Positions 46,701 to 59,175 of a stretch of 64,000 nucleotides of DNA are shown piece by piece (position 1 is the stretch's first letter; every line of letters starts with the position of its first letter). The notes beneath the pieces were generated by a model that made no database searches, was not told the DNA's origin, and saw nothing but the letters and a program-made list of their open reading frames with translations. Position numbers and translations under genes: made by a program. The stretch is from Monosporascus cannonballus (lineage: Eukaryota > Ascomycota > Sordariomycetes > Xylariales): positions 63,474-127,473 of the forward strand of contig QJNS01000117.1 in the NCBI GenBank assembly GCA_004154925.1. Reading direction: 5' to 3'.

Positions 46701-49700
46701 GCAAATTGCACCCTCCCGGATGAAAGACGGACAACCAAGCTCTTAACGGCATTATCCCGAAGCGAACCATGCAAGATACGCAAGAGAGCAACGCCCAGTA
46801 ATAAGCGGTTGTAAACAAAACATCTAGATCCCGGCAACGAAGCGAGGGATTATTGTTTGTGGCGCCTCTTGGGGAATGATACCAGAGACGGCTGAGTGTC
46901 CGGGTGCGTCCCTGAAATCGGTCAATCAATCTATTTGCGTGTTAATAGTGATCCTCACTGGATTCCAAGGCGCTAGTGTAGTGCATACAGCTAGGACTTA
47001 CTGAGTCAACCCACATCTGAATCCAATTGGATCAATCAGACTTTGGAATCTACTGGAGTACATCGAACGCAGCGTCGCCCAGGTACGGCTGGCATATAGC
47101 CCGTCATAGTGGCCTACGTAAGTCACCGTACCCTTTAGAATCCCCCTGCCTCCTTGGACTCCCTAGCTGCTTAGAGCCTGCATAATAGTCATAGCCTGCA
47201 CGCAAAAATGTGCCTCGTCTCATAAGGATTGAGGGGCTGCCGGATCACCAGCCAGTCACGACTGATGTCGAAATTCCACCATAAACAGGGTGGACGAATC
47301 CTACCGAGCAAGCGAAAATGCCTCCTATCTCGATATGAAGGGCGCGTGGAACTGGTTGGACAACTGCTTTTATGTAGGTACCTCCATATTAGTCCGTGGA
47401 AGGGAGGCATGTGCCTGTTTGGCCAGATCCCTACTCCTCTTACCGGGTACTACGACTACATACGCAAATGCATCTAGGGCAGGACGCAGGTTGTGCTAAC
47501 AAACCCTGCACCGCCAAACCCGCCAAAACTCCCCTCCCTCGCAAACACCAAGGCCGCAAGCCAACCACCAAGAAAGGAAGTAAAGTGTCCCTCGGTGGCA
47601 CTATCATGCATAAGTGCGCATCGTTCAGCATCACTCACCCTCCACGCGGCCAAAGGTAGAAACGATCTAGTTCGAAGGGGCAGCGCCAGGCTAGAGTTGT
47701 AGGCCTAAAAGGTGACGAGTCCTCCTCATCTATTCGATGGCCCTCTTCCAATGGTGGGACATGATCACGATCAACCACAAATTTTGGTCACCTTGCAGCG
47801 GGCAAGGACCTTCTCGGTATGCTGATGCCGTTTGAATTCGAGATGCCGAATCATGAGCCCGCCCGTCTTCCCTCCTTGCGTCAAATCAGCAGACGTCTAT
47901 TACCAGGGCCGAGTGCTGAGCGAGACCAGACGGGACGGAATTTCCTCTAATAATGATTCTCAACGAAAAGGTCCTGTCAGAGCAGGTATGCTCGGGATTC
48001 CAACCAACTGTCGGCCACTTGTGTGATTAGAAGTACTACTAGTCTGCTTGCCTGTCGCGAGTCTTTCTGATCCGTCTGGCTGATATGTCATTTTACGCCC
48101 CGTATGCCAACAACTCCGAGACAAACCTGCAGCACGTAGTATAAAGGATGGGCACTACTATCCCCTCCGAGTGCTATCAGGTCATACAGTAGCCGCTCTG
48201 GAATCAATGGGAAATTCGTAGCCAGTCAGACAACACGGATTTGACACTTTATGGAGTCTATTTCGGTTAGTGTCATTGCCGCTACTGGTTACCTTGTGAC
48301 TTCAGGGTACACGAGGAGATAGGCATGTATGGACTCACCGTGGTGAGACGAGGCCCTATTGGCCTACGCCTCTTTCACGAGAATGCGATTGATTGGATGT
48401 GTCTTATCGCGTCAGCCAACAGTAGGGAGAAACCTACATAAGTAGCCTACATGCATATCTACATATACTTACTTTCCCTGTCCTTGTTTAGGTAGGGAGT
48501 TAGGCATTGGGGGTAGATCACTGCCTGCATCACAGAGATTCATAATGCTGACGACAAAAACCGTGCGTTCCAGGTGTCAAAAGATAGGGACATGAAGAAT
48601 CTAGGCCGCACCTAATCAACTTCCGGCAACTGCGCCCGCCAGCCCAACGAGACTAACTTTTGAATTCCATTCCCCGGCATATTATAGTACTCCTGTCGGC
48701 TGAGTACGCAACATCACAGCGGCGAAGTTGTGTGCCGTCCACCGCCGAATAATTCAATATTACGTTGGTAGACAAGGACAACGGCGTGTCTCGTTGGAAG
48801 GTTGGCCAATCCGGGACGGGAGCCGGCCACACTTGCTTCAGCCTACTTAGCCTTTGAGACATGATATTTTCATGAACCATGTTGCTGTTGGGTATTTGTT
48901 GGGGGTAGGTCTCGGCATCTTGGATTTTGCGGTGTGTTTGGATACTTCCAGTGATTTATTAGGTGCCCTTGTACCAGGTATGCAATCAGTTATGGTTGCT
49001 ATGCACACACGATACCCCCGTTAGCTTATCTCTCTCCTTCCAGGCCGGGAGTGTCCCGGCTTAACAGATGAGGCACGACACCTGTTTTACCATGAATTGA
49101 CACTACACATTGGCTAGGCATCTGCTCACCCGGTCTCGTTTTATTTGGCTGTCATTTGAGTAGATAGTCGTCATCCAGATTCGTGATGGGAACTCTGGGC
49201 TGACCGGTCTAAGGGGACTAGATCGACCCACTTCTCGCCGGACCGGTTTTAGTGGACGGTGGTGATATGGTAGGCACATTATTAGTGAAGTACACGATCA
49301 TGTTTGCGACGATGGCATATTCCGGGGATCGACAGGCTTCATCGATCTCATAAGCTCTTCATAACAGTGAGATTGCCATAAACCTCCATCCCTGATGCGA
49401 TGCAGAGGATATCCTTTATTTTGGATGCAATTTCGAGCATTTTATTCCTTGCGACGCAAGTCAGCCGCCACACAGCACACGCGGCAAGGATCCCCACCTC
49501 ACATTCGTGTCCTATTTCCTGAGCGGAGCCAGGCTTCACGGGCCTGCAGGCCTTCTCATCATTATCATCATTACCGCCATTCACCTGTTACCTCCGGGCC
49601 GATGGGATGCCCAATCGCGACACCCATCCCTGCGGCCTGAACGGATCCTCTCGATGCCTGTTCCCGATGGGAAACAGTAAATTGCGAATCACGGTGATGA

Positions 49701-52700
49701 AACACCCCGAAAGCTGCCGACCGGGGCTTGTGCCAGATAGGGCGCGCTGCAGTTCACTTGGTTCGATCAAACAAGTGATCAGCCGGCAAGGATGTCGGAT
49801 TCACACTGATATATTACCGACCTCAACTGGCGACAACATACAATATAAGTTACCTACTACGTACCTCCCCTATCTTTAAAGTACGGTAGGTAGTGTCCCG
49901 ACAGGGCGAAGGGGAAGGGCGCACTGGAAATACTCGAGGCGTACGCAGCAGCATAGCTTGTACCTAGCTGTAAGCCTATCTCGTTCTCAGGGGTCTCTTT
50001 AGATACGTTGCCCTATTTGCCTAAACGCTGCAACTGAGCGAAACCATCAAAGTCTCGAATGACAACATCATCTCACCAGGAGACGGCTCTGTTACTTTTG
50101 CCCGGAGTACCTAATCATCACGGGTTCTGGACGGAGCGGACTGTGAGCGCCGGGGCTCCACTGATCTAGGGGCGCACAGAGTTACAAAAGGCAACCGACT
50201 GGCATGCATGAAGGCATGTACCAATATAGCGTTGACACCGTTAGTAGTTAGCGGACTGGACAGCTATAATGAACAAGGCAAATGACATGCTGCACCTCCG
50301 ATAGTGTCTGCAATGGGATTCGTGAGCCGAACAATATTTTTGAATCCACAGCTGATGATCCCGTTTGAGAGCGCCCGATAATAAGCACCTCGGAAGGAAT
50401 CCTAGAGTAATGATGACAGGAGCTGATCGCACTCGGGGGCATTTCGTAATTGATCTGCGTTTGCAACAGGGTAAAAGGAAGACAGGAAAGCCATAGTCGT
50501 GTCCATAATCTTCTCAGGGCTTATTACACCCCCTACATGTACCTAGGGGCACAGTAGGTTGGGTTGGTCCCAGACCAGCACTAATTAGATCGCGTATATA
50601 GCCGGGCGTCGGTGCTTTCTAAGATAGCTTGCGTAAGAGGTATGTAGGGAAAATTCAACTTATAGGTATGCATTTTATCACATTCTGATTTTGTCGTATA
50701 GCGCAGCGCATCGTCGCTTGAGGAATGCATGCGAAATGATACGAAAGGAGTCTAGAGTCTAGAGTCATACTTTCATTTAATCAAAAACCACTCGTGTTTC
50801 CGAGAATAGTAACAAAGGAAAACCCCTCACTAGCTTTCCAGAATATCTCTTTCCCCCTTTTGGTCCACAGTAAAGTAATATCAGCTGTCGCATTTTTTCG
50901 AATACTTTAGCTCCAGGTAGTGAGATATCCTCGATCATCCTTGGCGATAACGAGAAAGAATGTCCCCCACCTTTAAGTCAGGAAAAGGTGACAATGCATC
51001 GTCATGGATTGCAACATCCGCCGCACACCTATGCTTCAGTTGATGCTGATGCTGACTGCTGACCGGAACTCTGGGGGACGATGCTACGCCGTGAAATGTA
51101 ACCCTATTGGACAATAACCCCTTGAGCCGAACCGCTTCCCCAATGTGGTTACCGGCTATCTAGCCTGTATTACATTGCGGTCCATGTCATTTACCTGAAC
51201 TTTAAGCGCTTAACGAAGACCTAATATACAACAGTGGCAGCTGTACTCGCCACACAATGACTCTCACCGTAAGGTACACTATTTGTGAGCGCGTGTGTGA
51301 TGAGTCTACCACAGGGCTAGGTAAGGTAGATACGAGCACAGTCCGGCTAGTACGGTCATTGGACTGTATTTTAGGAGGTAACGAAGGGTTTTGAGGCTTG
51401 GCTCCTGCTGGTTACAATCAAATCACAATGGCCTCAGGATATAACTCAGCCCATTTAAGTTCCTATACCACCAATCCGGCCAATTGTGGAACAACAACGA
51501 TGTCTCCCGCTGAGAAATGATAAGTGGGATGCTAACCTGCCCCTTCAATGTTATTGGCCTCAACTGTCACCAAGCAGGAACCTCTATTCTTGTAATTTTC
51601 CTGCTTTCCTCCTTGCAGTTAAACACAGGAGACAGTGCTACCCAGTATGCGGTCGTCTCTTCCCCACTCTAAGCCCCCTGCGGCCTGTAGTGAGCATGTG
51701 TCCATTTACTCAAGTGCTGGACTACAGGTACACGCTAGCAAGTACATCCAATAGTACCTACTGTAGACTCATCATGGACTAATGACACACCCTCGTCGGT
51801 TTAAGCCTCCAGCCTGATCCAGCGCCCCACTTTGAAGGTGGCACCAAACTCCATTTCTTCCAGGCTATTCAAACCCATCATCATTCATCCTTTTGACTTT
51901 TTTCACTCTTCAAACCCAAGTCCATCCACGCATCCCAAGCATCCATCCATGTCTGCATGCGCGGCTTGGACCACACCGCGGTTCCATGGTGTCCGGGTCC
52001 CAACGCCTGTTACTACTCTAGGATACAGTTCACGGCCCATCGGTCAGTCGGTTTGGTTGATGAGTGGATCATACCTAATCGTAAATCGATCATCATGTGA
52101 AGTGGTGGTGACGGGAAAGTCAGGCGTGGATTGTCCGCCTGCTTTCCCCATTCCCCGTTTTACACTTGCGCACACAAGACACACACATACAAGCGTACAC
52201 ACATACGTACACCTTACACATACGAGGTTTGGAAATGGTAAGTACCGTTGCACATTACTCAATCTAGAAACAACTCCTACCAACGCCCAATGGCAAGCCA
52301 AGGCCAGTCCCAATCCGGCCATGGAATAGTACCCCCATTTCGTATCCAAGAACGAACATACCTACAATACGTAACTTTCGTAACTACTGCTCTTATTGTT
52401 TTATATTGCCTATTCTAAACCTAGTGCGCCCAAGTTCCAAGCCATGCCCGTCTTCGGTATTAAGCCGCCCTGGAAACGAAAGGATCGTGATTTCAATGTT
52501 CTCGGACAAGTCACCATTGATCAGCCCCACGAGTCTCTATATCTCCCTCTATCTCACTCTTTTTTTTTTTAAACCGTTTTTCTCTCCACGGTTATCATCG
52601 AGAAAGGGCAAGACGAAGAAGAGTTTACTTACGAAGGCAGGGCCTGCCTTCCCTTAGCTTTTCTTTTCCCAATCGGACCCATAGACACCTTGGGTTGCAG

Positions 52701-53376
52701 GTGTCTTAGTCTTGCACAGCAGACGAATGGTACCTCGGACAAGGAACCTGCCACCATCACTACTAACTAGCCGGGGTTCCTCGGTTTTATGTGGTTCAAG
52801 AAACCCGGGGCTGTGTTAAAGCACCTGCTTTGGTTCCTGTACTGCACTCCACATACCACGGCCGAGTATATCATCAAGAGGTAATGGTCAACCTGGTCTA
52901 GGGTCCAATTGGTATTAAGTGGTCCTGATACAGGATACTTGATACTTTGCTTCATAGACAACGGCCGCTGGCATTCAACAGGGTCCCACCAGCTGAGAGG
53001 TGCATAACTCCTAGAAACGGAAATAGCAGAATTGCCAACGTCTGGTTTCTTTCCTCATTGACCTCAAGGAAACAAACTGCTCTCATCCCTCTTCTCTTTT
53101 CTTCTTTAAATCGAGTGTGGTTAATTGGGGGAAGACTGGCCGAACCACCCTGCATCAGTGTTTATAACAACATCGATTACAGCTTTGGGGAGGAAGTGGT
53201 GGAACTCAGTGCTGCAACTGCGAATAGAACTGCTCGCAATCTGGAAACTGCCCTTCACGAATACCTCGTCTGATGAACCGAGCAAACTTTACTTATCTCC
53301 TTCAACACTTCGGTGCACCTTATTTTAGGTCACCTCGGGCAAGACAACCGTCAGCCACGCCGGACGTCTCGGTTTG
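40318..53376. other. 13-kb gene desert
   Basis: No intact gene is recognised. A CA/GA microsatellite lies at about 40678-40722, ATAC repeats at about 42163-42177, and CA-rich tracts at about 52165-52230. GC-rich islands at 40790-41270 and 42430-42860 read like exon fragments but in changing frames. A minus-strand stretch at about 44165-44560 also looks coding-like. Other frames are below about 140 codons and overlap on both strands. A plus-strand frame ending at 53328 may be leader sequence of the cyclin gene. Confidence 0.5.
40790..41265 (+). pseudogene. Possible decayed gene, unrecognised
   Basis: A GC-rich island in AT-richer DNA. Plus-strand stretches in three frames look coding: EYGAYRPNTYEYKQTFLDTV, then SAYRFPIASAVAALVLSLTQ, then GYAGPPEPSPPYVKRVFDLI with a hydrophobic tail FIRLLIYGGVLFLSFGGFLL and a stop at 41265. 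The order and shared strand suggest one frameshifted gene with at least one membrane segment. No family is recognised and chance cannot be excluded. Confidence 0.3.
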
Positions 53377-55580
53377 ATGCACTTCGATCCGTCCTTCCCA
53401 AAGACTCATGAACCTGGTTACCCAATGTCTTCTACAGTCGTCCACGCCAGTTTCCTCCCGTCTTCTCCAACTCCAGTTTATTCGGCAGGCTATCCGCGAC
53501 GACGACGACAAGCCCCTCCCCCGCTCGGTCTCCAGAAGGTCCAGGAGAGCGCACTAGCTGCCGAGGCTGCCCTTCGGACGGGTGGACTTCAAACGCCACC
53601 CGCAGACGACAATATGAGCATGGCGTATTCTAGCGCCATGCTATCAAACACGTACGACAGCCATGTTGCTCTGGCCAGACAACTGCCAAACGCTCTTGCT
53701 CAACCAAGCCGGAACGCCGTGATCCTTTGTGACGCCCTACACCAGTTTCCGAGAGTTGAGCAGCAGCCGCAACAACACGCCCAGTACCAACAGCAGATTT
53801 ATCTTCCTCCCACCCTTGGGCCCCAGCCTCCCTCGACCTCCTCTCGCCACTCGACTCGACCCTCTACCCCTTCGTCGACATGCACCATAGCCGCGCACTC
53901 TGAGGGGACCATCTCTAGGAGAGACTCAACGATGGTCACGCATAACCTGCAACTACCGTCATGTATTAGCCCCGATGGAGGAAACTTGGACGAATTCGCC
54001 GCAACGGTATGTGCTCTCATAACACGTCCCCTGGAAGCCTTGGTTGAGACGAACGGTGATGCTAATGCGGTTTAGATGACCTGTTTCTTCTGGTTCGAGA
54101 CGATGGATACGATCCAAGTCGCTGAACGGCTCGGGGATCGCCGATCTTTGGAGCCCATTCCTCCATTGTCCAGCCACAGCGAGCCGTGTTCTGCTTACCT
54201 CAAATGGGTCAACACCATCCTCTCAACCACGCAGGTTACTCAGAACGTCATCCTGCTAGCGTTGTTATTCGTCTACAGGCTAAAGAAATCAAACCCGAAA
54301 GTTAACGGGAATCCAGGGAGCGAATATCGTCTCCTTACCGTGGCATTAATGCTCAGCAATAAGTGTGAGTTGAGGTCACTTAGCGATAGATGAAACGGGA
54401 ATATTCTAACGAAGTGGTCTTAGTCTTGGATGATAACACCTATACCAATAAAACCTGGGCAGAAGTTTCATGCATACCGGTCAAAGAGATCCATGTCATG
54501 GAGGTGGAATTCCTGAGTAATATGCGATACGGCCTTCTAACATCCAAGGAGCAATGGCAGGAATGGTTGCAAAAACTGGCCTGTTATCGCGAATACTATG
54601 AGAGGGCGAAGATGGAGAGGAAACACTGCCAGGCCCCGCCTCTGCCAGCGCATATGCCAGTGCATGTACCGTCACCAAGCCACAAAAGATTTGCTTCGCC
54701 TCTACCGTCGCCGACGAACACCGTGCTGCCCTCTAGTATGCAAGGACCAACTGCACCGGTTATGGCATACTCGTCCAACTCCGCTCTGAACACTATGCCA
54801 AACTGGCATCCGTCATATCAGCCGTCTCCGACAGTGCCGACTACGACGGTTCCCCCTCACGCGGCCCGACCTAGTCAGGGTGTTGCGCGGAAGCGGAGTT
54901 TGGAAGGCGGAGAACAAATGGAGCCAGCACCGAAGAGAATACCGCGTCAGCCACCGCACGCGGCCGTGCCGTCGAACAGACCAACACCCACAACCGGCGG
55001 GGACCTGACGCGCCTCCCGATCCCACATCTCACCCTGGATACTTCTCAAGCTATACAATCTCTCGTGCACCCGCCTCAATCAACTTATCCGCCTCAACCA
55101 ACCCTATCGCTTCCCCCCCTGGGCCCAGGGATGAGGGCCATGTCTACGGTGTACCCCGCGGCAACGACGACTTGGACACCACAAGGTGCCATAATGGCTA
55201 CATGCGGACCGCAGACGCCGGCGTTTACGGCACCGTCGAATTATACAACGCCTTCGAGGAGACAAAGCCCTAACAGTCTGGCCGCGTTTGCTTCGTCCCC
55301 TCTGGGCGAGCCATTCGGTACACACACGCCGACGTCGAACTCACCCTCGGTCTACCTTCAGCAGCGAGCCAGTCCGTATAAGCCAGTTCGCCGCGTAAAT
55401 ACCCTTCTGTACCCTCCACCATCGATGCCGCTTTCCGAATATCACATGGGTTCATCACAAATGCATTACCAGCCGATTGGTCGACGAAACGATGTTCGAT
55501 CGGGAATCGTACCCGAGTTTGTGGGTGGATATGCCAGCTCGCGACCAACCAATCAAGCTCCACCAAGTCACATATACTGA
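53377..55580 (+). CDS. clg1: Clg1/Pcl-type cyclin (Pho85-family CDK partner), three exons
   Basis: Exons 53377-54006, 54076-54364 and 54424-55580 join (phases 0 and 1; donors GTATGT and GTGAGT; introns 69 and 59 bp, the second with a CTAAC branch site) to 691 aa. The cyclin box begins just after the first junction: CFFWFETMDTIQVAERLG (about 213-230). It continues with TTQVTQNVILLALLFVYRLK, GSEYRLLTVALMLSNKFLDD (across intron 2), NTYTNKTWAEVSCIPVKEIH and MEVEFLSNMRYGLL. This is the Pcl/Clg1 subclass (S. pombe Clg1/Mug80, S. cerevisiae Clg1/Pcl), which activates Pho85/Pef1-type kinases. The N-terminal 210 and C-terminal 330 residues are Pro/Ser/Thr/Gln-rich and disordered. The first ATG of the open frame is used; a splice acceptor-like TTTTAG at 53323-53328 leaves room for an upstream exon. 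Confidence 0.85.
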
Positions 55581-56312
55581 TGGTGGTATATGCTTACAGA
55601 TGCCCTGGGGAAGCTGGGCTACTTCTTCCCAGCATCTTTAGTGTACGAATACGTCTTTTTTTCGGTAATCTTTGCCCAACACGTGACATGCATGGTCTGT
55701 GGCGTCATAGGAGGCTAGGAGTTTTCTCATTTGTTTTCCCCGTCGAGTTTTCTGCATCAGGAAGGCGTTTGGCAACAGGAACTCGGCATATATCTACATG
55801 CATACCGAGAGGGCAAGGTTTTGATTTGACGATGCATTCGCATAAAGGAACATGATTTCGGACAACAAAAGGCGTCAGGATGGCTGTGCAAGATGCCCGG
55901 TTTGCGGCTTGTGGGCGAGGCTCCACAGTGATTTGTTGCATCCCTCAGTTTAGATGCCTAGATAGATGGTTTGTCAGCGATGACACGGCATACCAAGAAT
56001 ACGAAGCGCTTCCGACTGTTGAACCAGAATTTCGCTTCCGAATCTCCATCGAGTAGCTTAGCAACTTGGGGTGTTAGTCATACCTACAACACGTCGATTA
56101 AGGTAATGATAGCCATACTGCACTCCAAGAGTATCGAGTCCTTGGCAGGGGCAGGGGTTAGGGTTCGAGTATCTAAACGCCGAGTGCCGGTCACTAAATC
56201 CGTAGCCGACGTGCTTGGTACAATCGGCTAGTATCTCTTGTAGCAATGATGAGTGGGAATAAGGTTGCACTGGCGGTGGTCTAATAGTGATGAGTCTCCG
56301 ATCGTCAGTTTC
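55581..56312. other. 3' flank of the cyclin gene
   Basis: Contains the 3' UTR of the cyclin gene. Short frames only. A single 'ggggttagggttcg' near 56155 recalls telomere sequence but is too short to mean anything. No gene called. Confidence 0.45.
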
Positions 56313-56317
56313 CTTCT

Positions 56318-56629
56318 CAGGATGGTGGCAGATAAATTGCAACGCTAAGCCCCTCAACCTCTTTCACCCCTAGCTACTGCCATAATTTTTTTCATCACCA
56401 TTTAAAGCCTTCGTAGTATTTATAATTCCTCAACGCATATTACAGTTATAACGTCGTAGTCTTTTGCGGTATAAATAGCAGCTTCCAAAATACCTATTTT
56501 AACTTTTTGGAAAAAATTTTTACCGAAAGATTTAATAAAATACTAGGCGTTTAATAGTACCAGATACCTGTATAGAATGGTGCTAAATTTCACTTAAGGT
56601 GGGGTTGCATTTTATCTGCCACCATCCTG
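56318..56629. mobile_element. MITE-like DNA transposon, 312 bp, CAGGATGG termini
   Basis: The left end starts CAGGATGGTGGCAGATAAA; the right end is its reverse complement, and the two termini match at 25 of the first 26 positions. The element is flanked directly by CTTCT on both sides (56313-56317 and 56630-56634), a perfect 5-bp target-site duplication. The interior is AT-rich with no open frame, so it is non-autonomous. AT enrichment fits RIP-type C-to-T mutation, but this was not counted. I cannot name the superfamily: 5-bp duplications are unusual among the common fungal DNA transposons (Tc1/mariner duplicates TA, hAT 8 bp, Mutator about 9 bp). Confidence 0.8.
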
Positions 56630-56804
56630 CTTCTATAGCTCCGTATTACATAATCCATACCACACTCTTGTGTAACAGAGACTATTCCGAGCCAGTCATT
56701 TCCACCCGCGCCGAATATTCAAATCCTGTTCCGCCTAAGCCCTTTTAGGTAACCCCATCGCTTATCATCTGCCCCAGAAAATCAGCCGCACAAAATAAGC
56801 ATGG

Positions 56805-57036
56805 CAGGTGGCTGACCCGAAAGTTCGCACCTTCAACTTAACCATCTAACGACTCCTTGGACAATAACTTGTTAGTTTAACAGATAGGCATATACGGGAA
56901 GTTCCGTATTATTTTTAATTACTCCCTTTATGATTAAAGCGCTCTTCCGATTTTTATAAATTTTGGTTTTGTATCAGAATCGCCTGGCAATTCTTTAGTC
57001 ATTTTGAACACCGCGAAGTGTTCAGTCAACCACCTG
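56805..57036. mobile_element. Second MITE-like element, 232 bp, CAGGTGG termini
   Basis: The left end reads CAGGTGGCTGACCCGAAAG; the reverse complement of the right end reads CAGGTGGTTGACTGAACAC, and both continue with TTCGC and then TTCAA. Identity is about 75 percent over 35 bases, with many C/T and A/G differences. The flanks are CATGG (56800-56804) and CATCG (57037-57041), a 5-bp duplication with one mismatch. The interior is AT-rich and has no open frame. The CAGG terminus and 5-bp duplication match the neighbouring element at 56318, so both may have been mobilised by related transposases. It looks older than its neighbour. Confidence 0.6.
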
Positions 57037-57041
57037 CATCG

Positions 57042-59175
57042 GTTGTACTTCTACCTTTAACAGATGGTTGTTGTACAGCCAGTTTACCGCCTGTCGCTTC
57101 GGATAAGGCTATGGTTCGCGGTTAGAGTTAGGAATTAGGGCTAATGTTAGACCCCCGGAGGCTTCGGGGCCGGCAAAAGGTTCTTATTCGAGTGTATGGT
57201 TTTGATATTTGTAGTGGCGTTAATGGTAAAGTGGTGTTATGTTATGGCAGTTATACCTGTCAGATAAGTAGCGCACTTAGCACCCACTTCTCAATCCGTA
57301 TCTTATAGTGCAGCCGTACGCGACAGTACTAGCTCTGCTCCGTTAGTGCACTTAGACAGTATGGGGGAGATCACAATTCGTGGTGAGATTGCAAGAAGGG
57401 TCTAAGGTGCGGTACGATTTGAATTTTGGGCGAGGTGGAATAACTGGCACAGACTTTTCTCGGGTGCTTGTCCCGGGTTAATTCGCGCTTAGATGTTTAG
57501 CGCGGTTTATGCTTATCAACGATTGCATTGACCCAGGCTGATCCGGTCCACTTGGTTATAACCAGGGCCCGTGTATTATATATATTATGTATGCAAACAA
57601 TTTTATATAACTTTGATAAAGCTACCTACTTATTTACCTATTCTTAACACTTATCATTACGAAGGACGTAAGCCTGATTGCTAGCTAGGGATGCATATAC
57701 TCCTTTATTTATCTGTCTACCAACCCGATCATGTCAAACTTCTTTTGTCGACCAGATGAAACACTCACGTACCTACTTGTATCCTCGCTCTGTGAAGGAT
57801 GTAACGGGGAGCGATCAAGGACGATATAGTCGTTTCAGGTTTGTCGGCAATGGGAAGGATATTTAGCATTTATCACCAGTCATGTCCACTTGACGCCATG
57901 CGGAGCGCTCTCAAGCACGTGGCAGAGGATCCAGTCCACAGCCACCCGCACTCTTGTGCAATCGACTCTCCGTCTCGAGCCAATGGAGGGCACGGGCGGA
58001 GGACCCAAGGCTCATGACCCGGCACTCCGGACGACGCCGTCGACATCGACTAAGTTAAAGCGTTTCTAGTAACTTTAGCGTCTTGGGAGCCCTGCCAGTC
58101 GATTTCGCTGCAGCCTATGCCAAATTCCCGAGTGAGCTGCCGATGTGGGGGCTGCTCGAGCCTCTCTATCCCCCAAGAAAATCGGTCCTGGCCAAGCAGC
58201 ACTTGAAAGCGGGGAGCGACTCGATCTCGTGCGGCAAATCGCACGACGACTACCAGTAACTTCTTGTTATTTCTAGAACATGATAGTCTCAAGAGCCTGA
58301 ATGCAAAAACTCGAACGTTCGAACGGGGAACATCCATGTGGTATGAACGTCTCGTCTTGCAAAGCCCGTGCCCGCTTCCCGAAATCACGCGTTCGGAGCT
58401 CCCAAACACATGCGACATATATCGGTTTTGTAGCTCGATTTTGCGTTTCATCGTAGATCGCCAGAGACCTATTCAGATCTCAAGCAATCTCATAGGGCCT
58501 CCTAGCTCTGGGCCACCGTTACATGGGTCCATAACATCGTGGGAACTACTAGTAGGGACTTTCGGGTGCCCCAATGTCCTGTACCCCTGGCCTCAGCCGA
58601 TGGGAAGACTGCACTGTTCTCCTTATAGAGTTAGTCAGATCAGTAGCTCCCCTGGCCCCGCAGCTCACAGTTCATTATTCCAGCATCAGTAAGTTGGAGT
58701 CCTCCCGGTTTGTAGAAGCTACTGCTTAACGAACTGAATCCTTTCTCAGGGAGCTAATCTCAAAACACCTACTGATAGGCAGCTTCATCATCACGGCCTC
58801 TCGGGGCCAATGCCTGTCTTGGCAAGGAGTTAGCCACATAGGCAAGCATATGTAGCCAAACACGGGTTGCATACTAGTGGTCATCACAACGAGTAGCCGT
58901 CGCCACCATGGCCCTTAGCCATGCCGAAATATCGGGTAGCCTTGGGAAAGCGACCCACAGAAGCTAGTTCCCTCCCGTCCCGTAGTCTTAGAATAAAAGC
59001 ATCCTGTCCCAGGCTGCCGCACGAGATCGCTTGATATCTGGTGTTCGATTTCTTTTCTGCCATACCAAGGTACGGGGCCGTGCCAGGCGAGATGAAGCCG
59101 GACGGACAGTTGCTGATATCCTATACATGAACACGAGACATCTTACAGAAGAATCCCTACCAGTCATTGGTCATC
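57042..59175. other. Spacer upstream of the ankyrin gene
   Basis: AT-rich to about 57700, with a short 'ttaggaattaggg' stretch at 57128-57142 and a small GC hairpin (cccccggaggcttcgggg) at about 57151-57168. From 57.9 to 58.7 kb the DNA is GC-richer; frames of 133 (-) and 142 (+) codons overlap there and neither has a known motif. The last few hundred bases should contain the promoter of the gene starting at 59176. Confidence 0.4.

Noticed and set aside
48653..48880. Minus-strand frame with PDWPTFQRDTPLSLS, faintly like a carboxylesterase C-terminus
   Set aside because: Too short and divergent; no upstream esterase sequence found.
57128..57400. TTAGGG-like words and a TGTTAGACCCCCGGAGG segment suggestive of a telomere patch or an LTR start
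   Set aside because: Only one or two imperfect telomere units, and no matching LTR end could be found.
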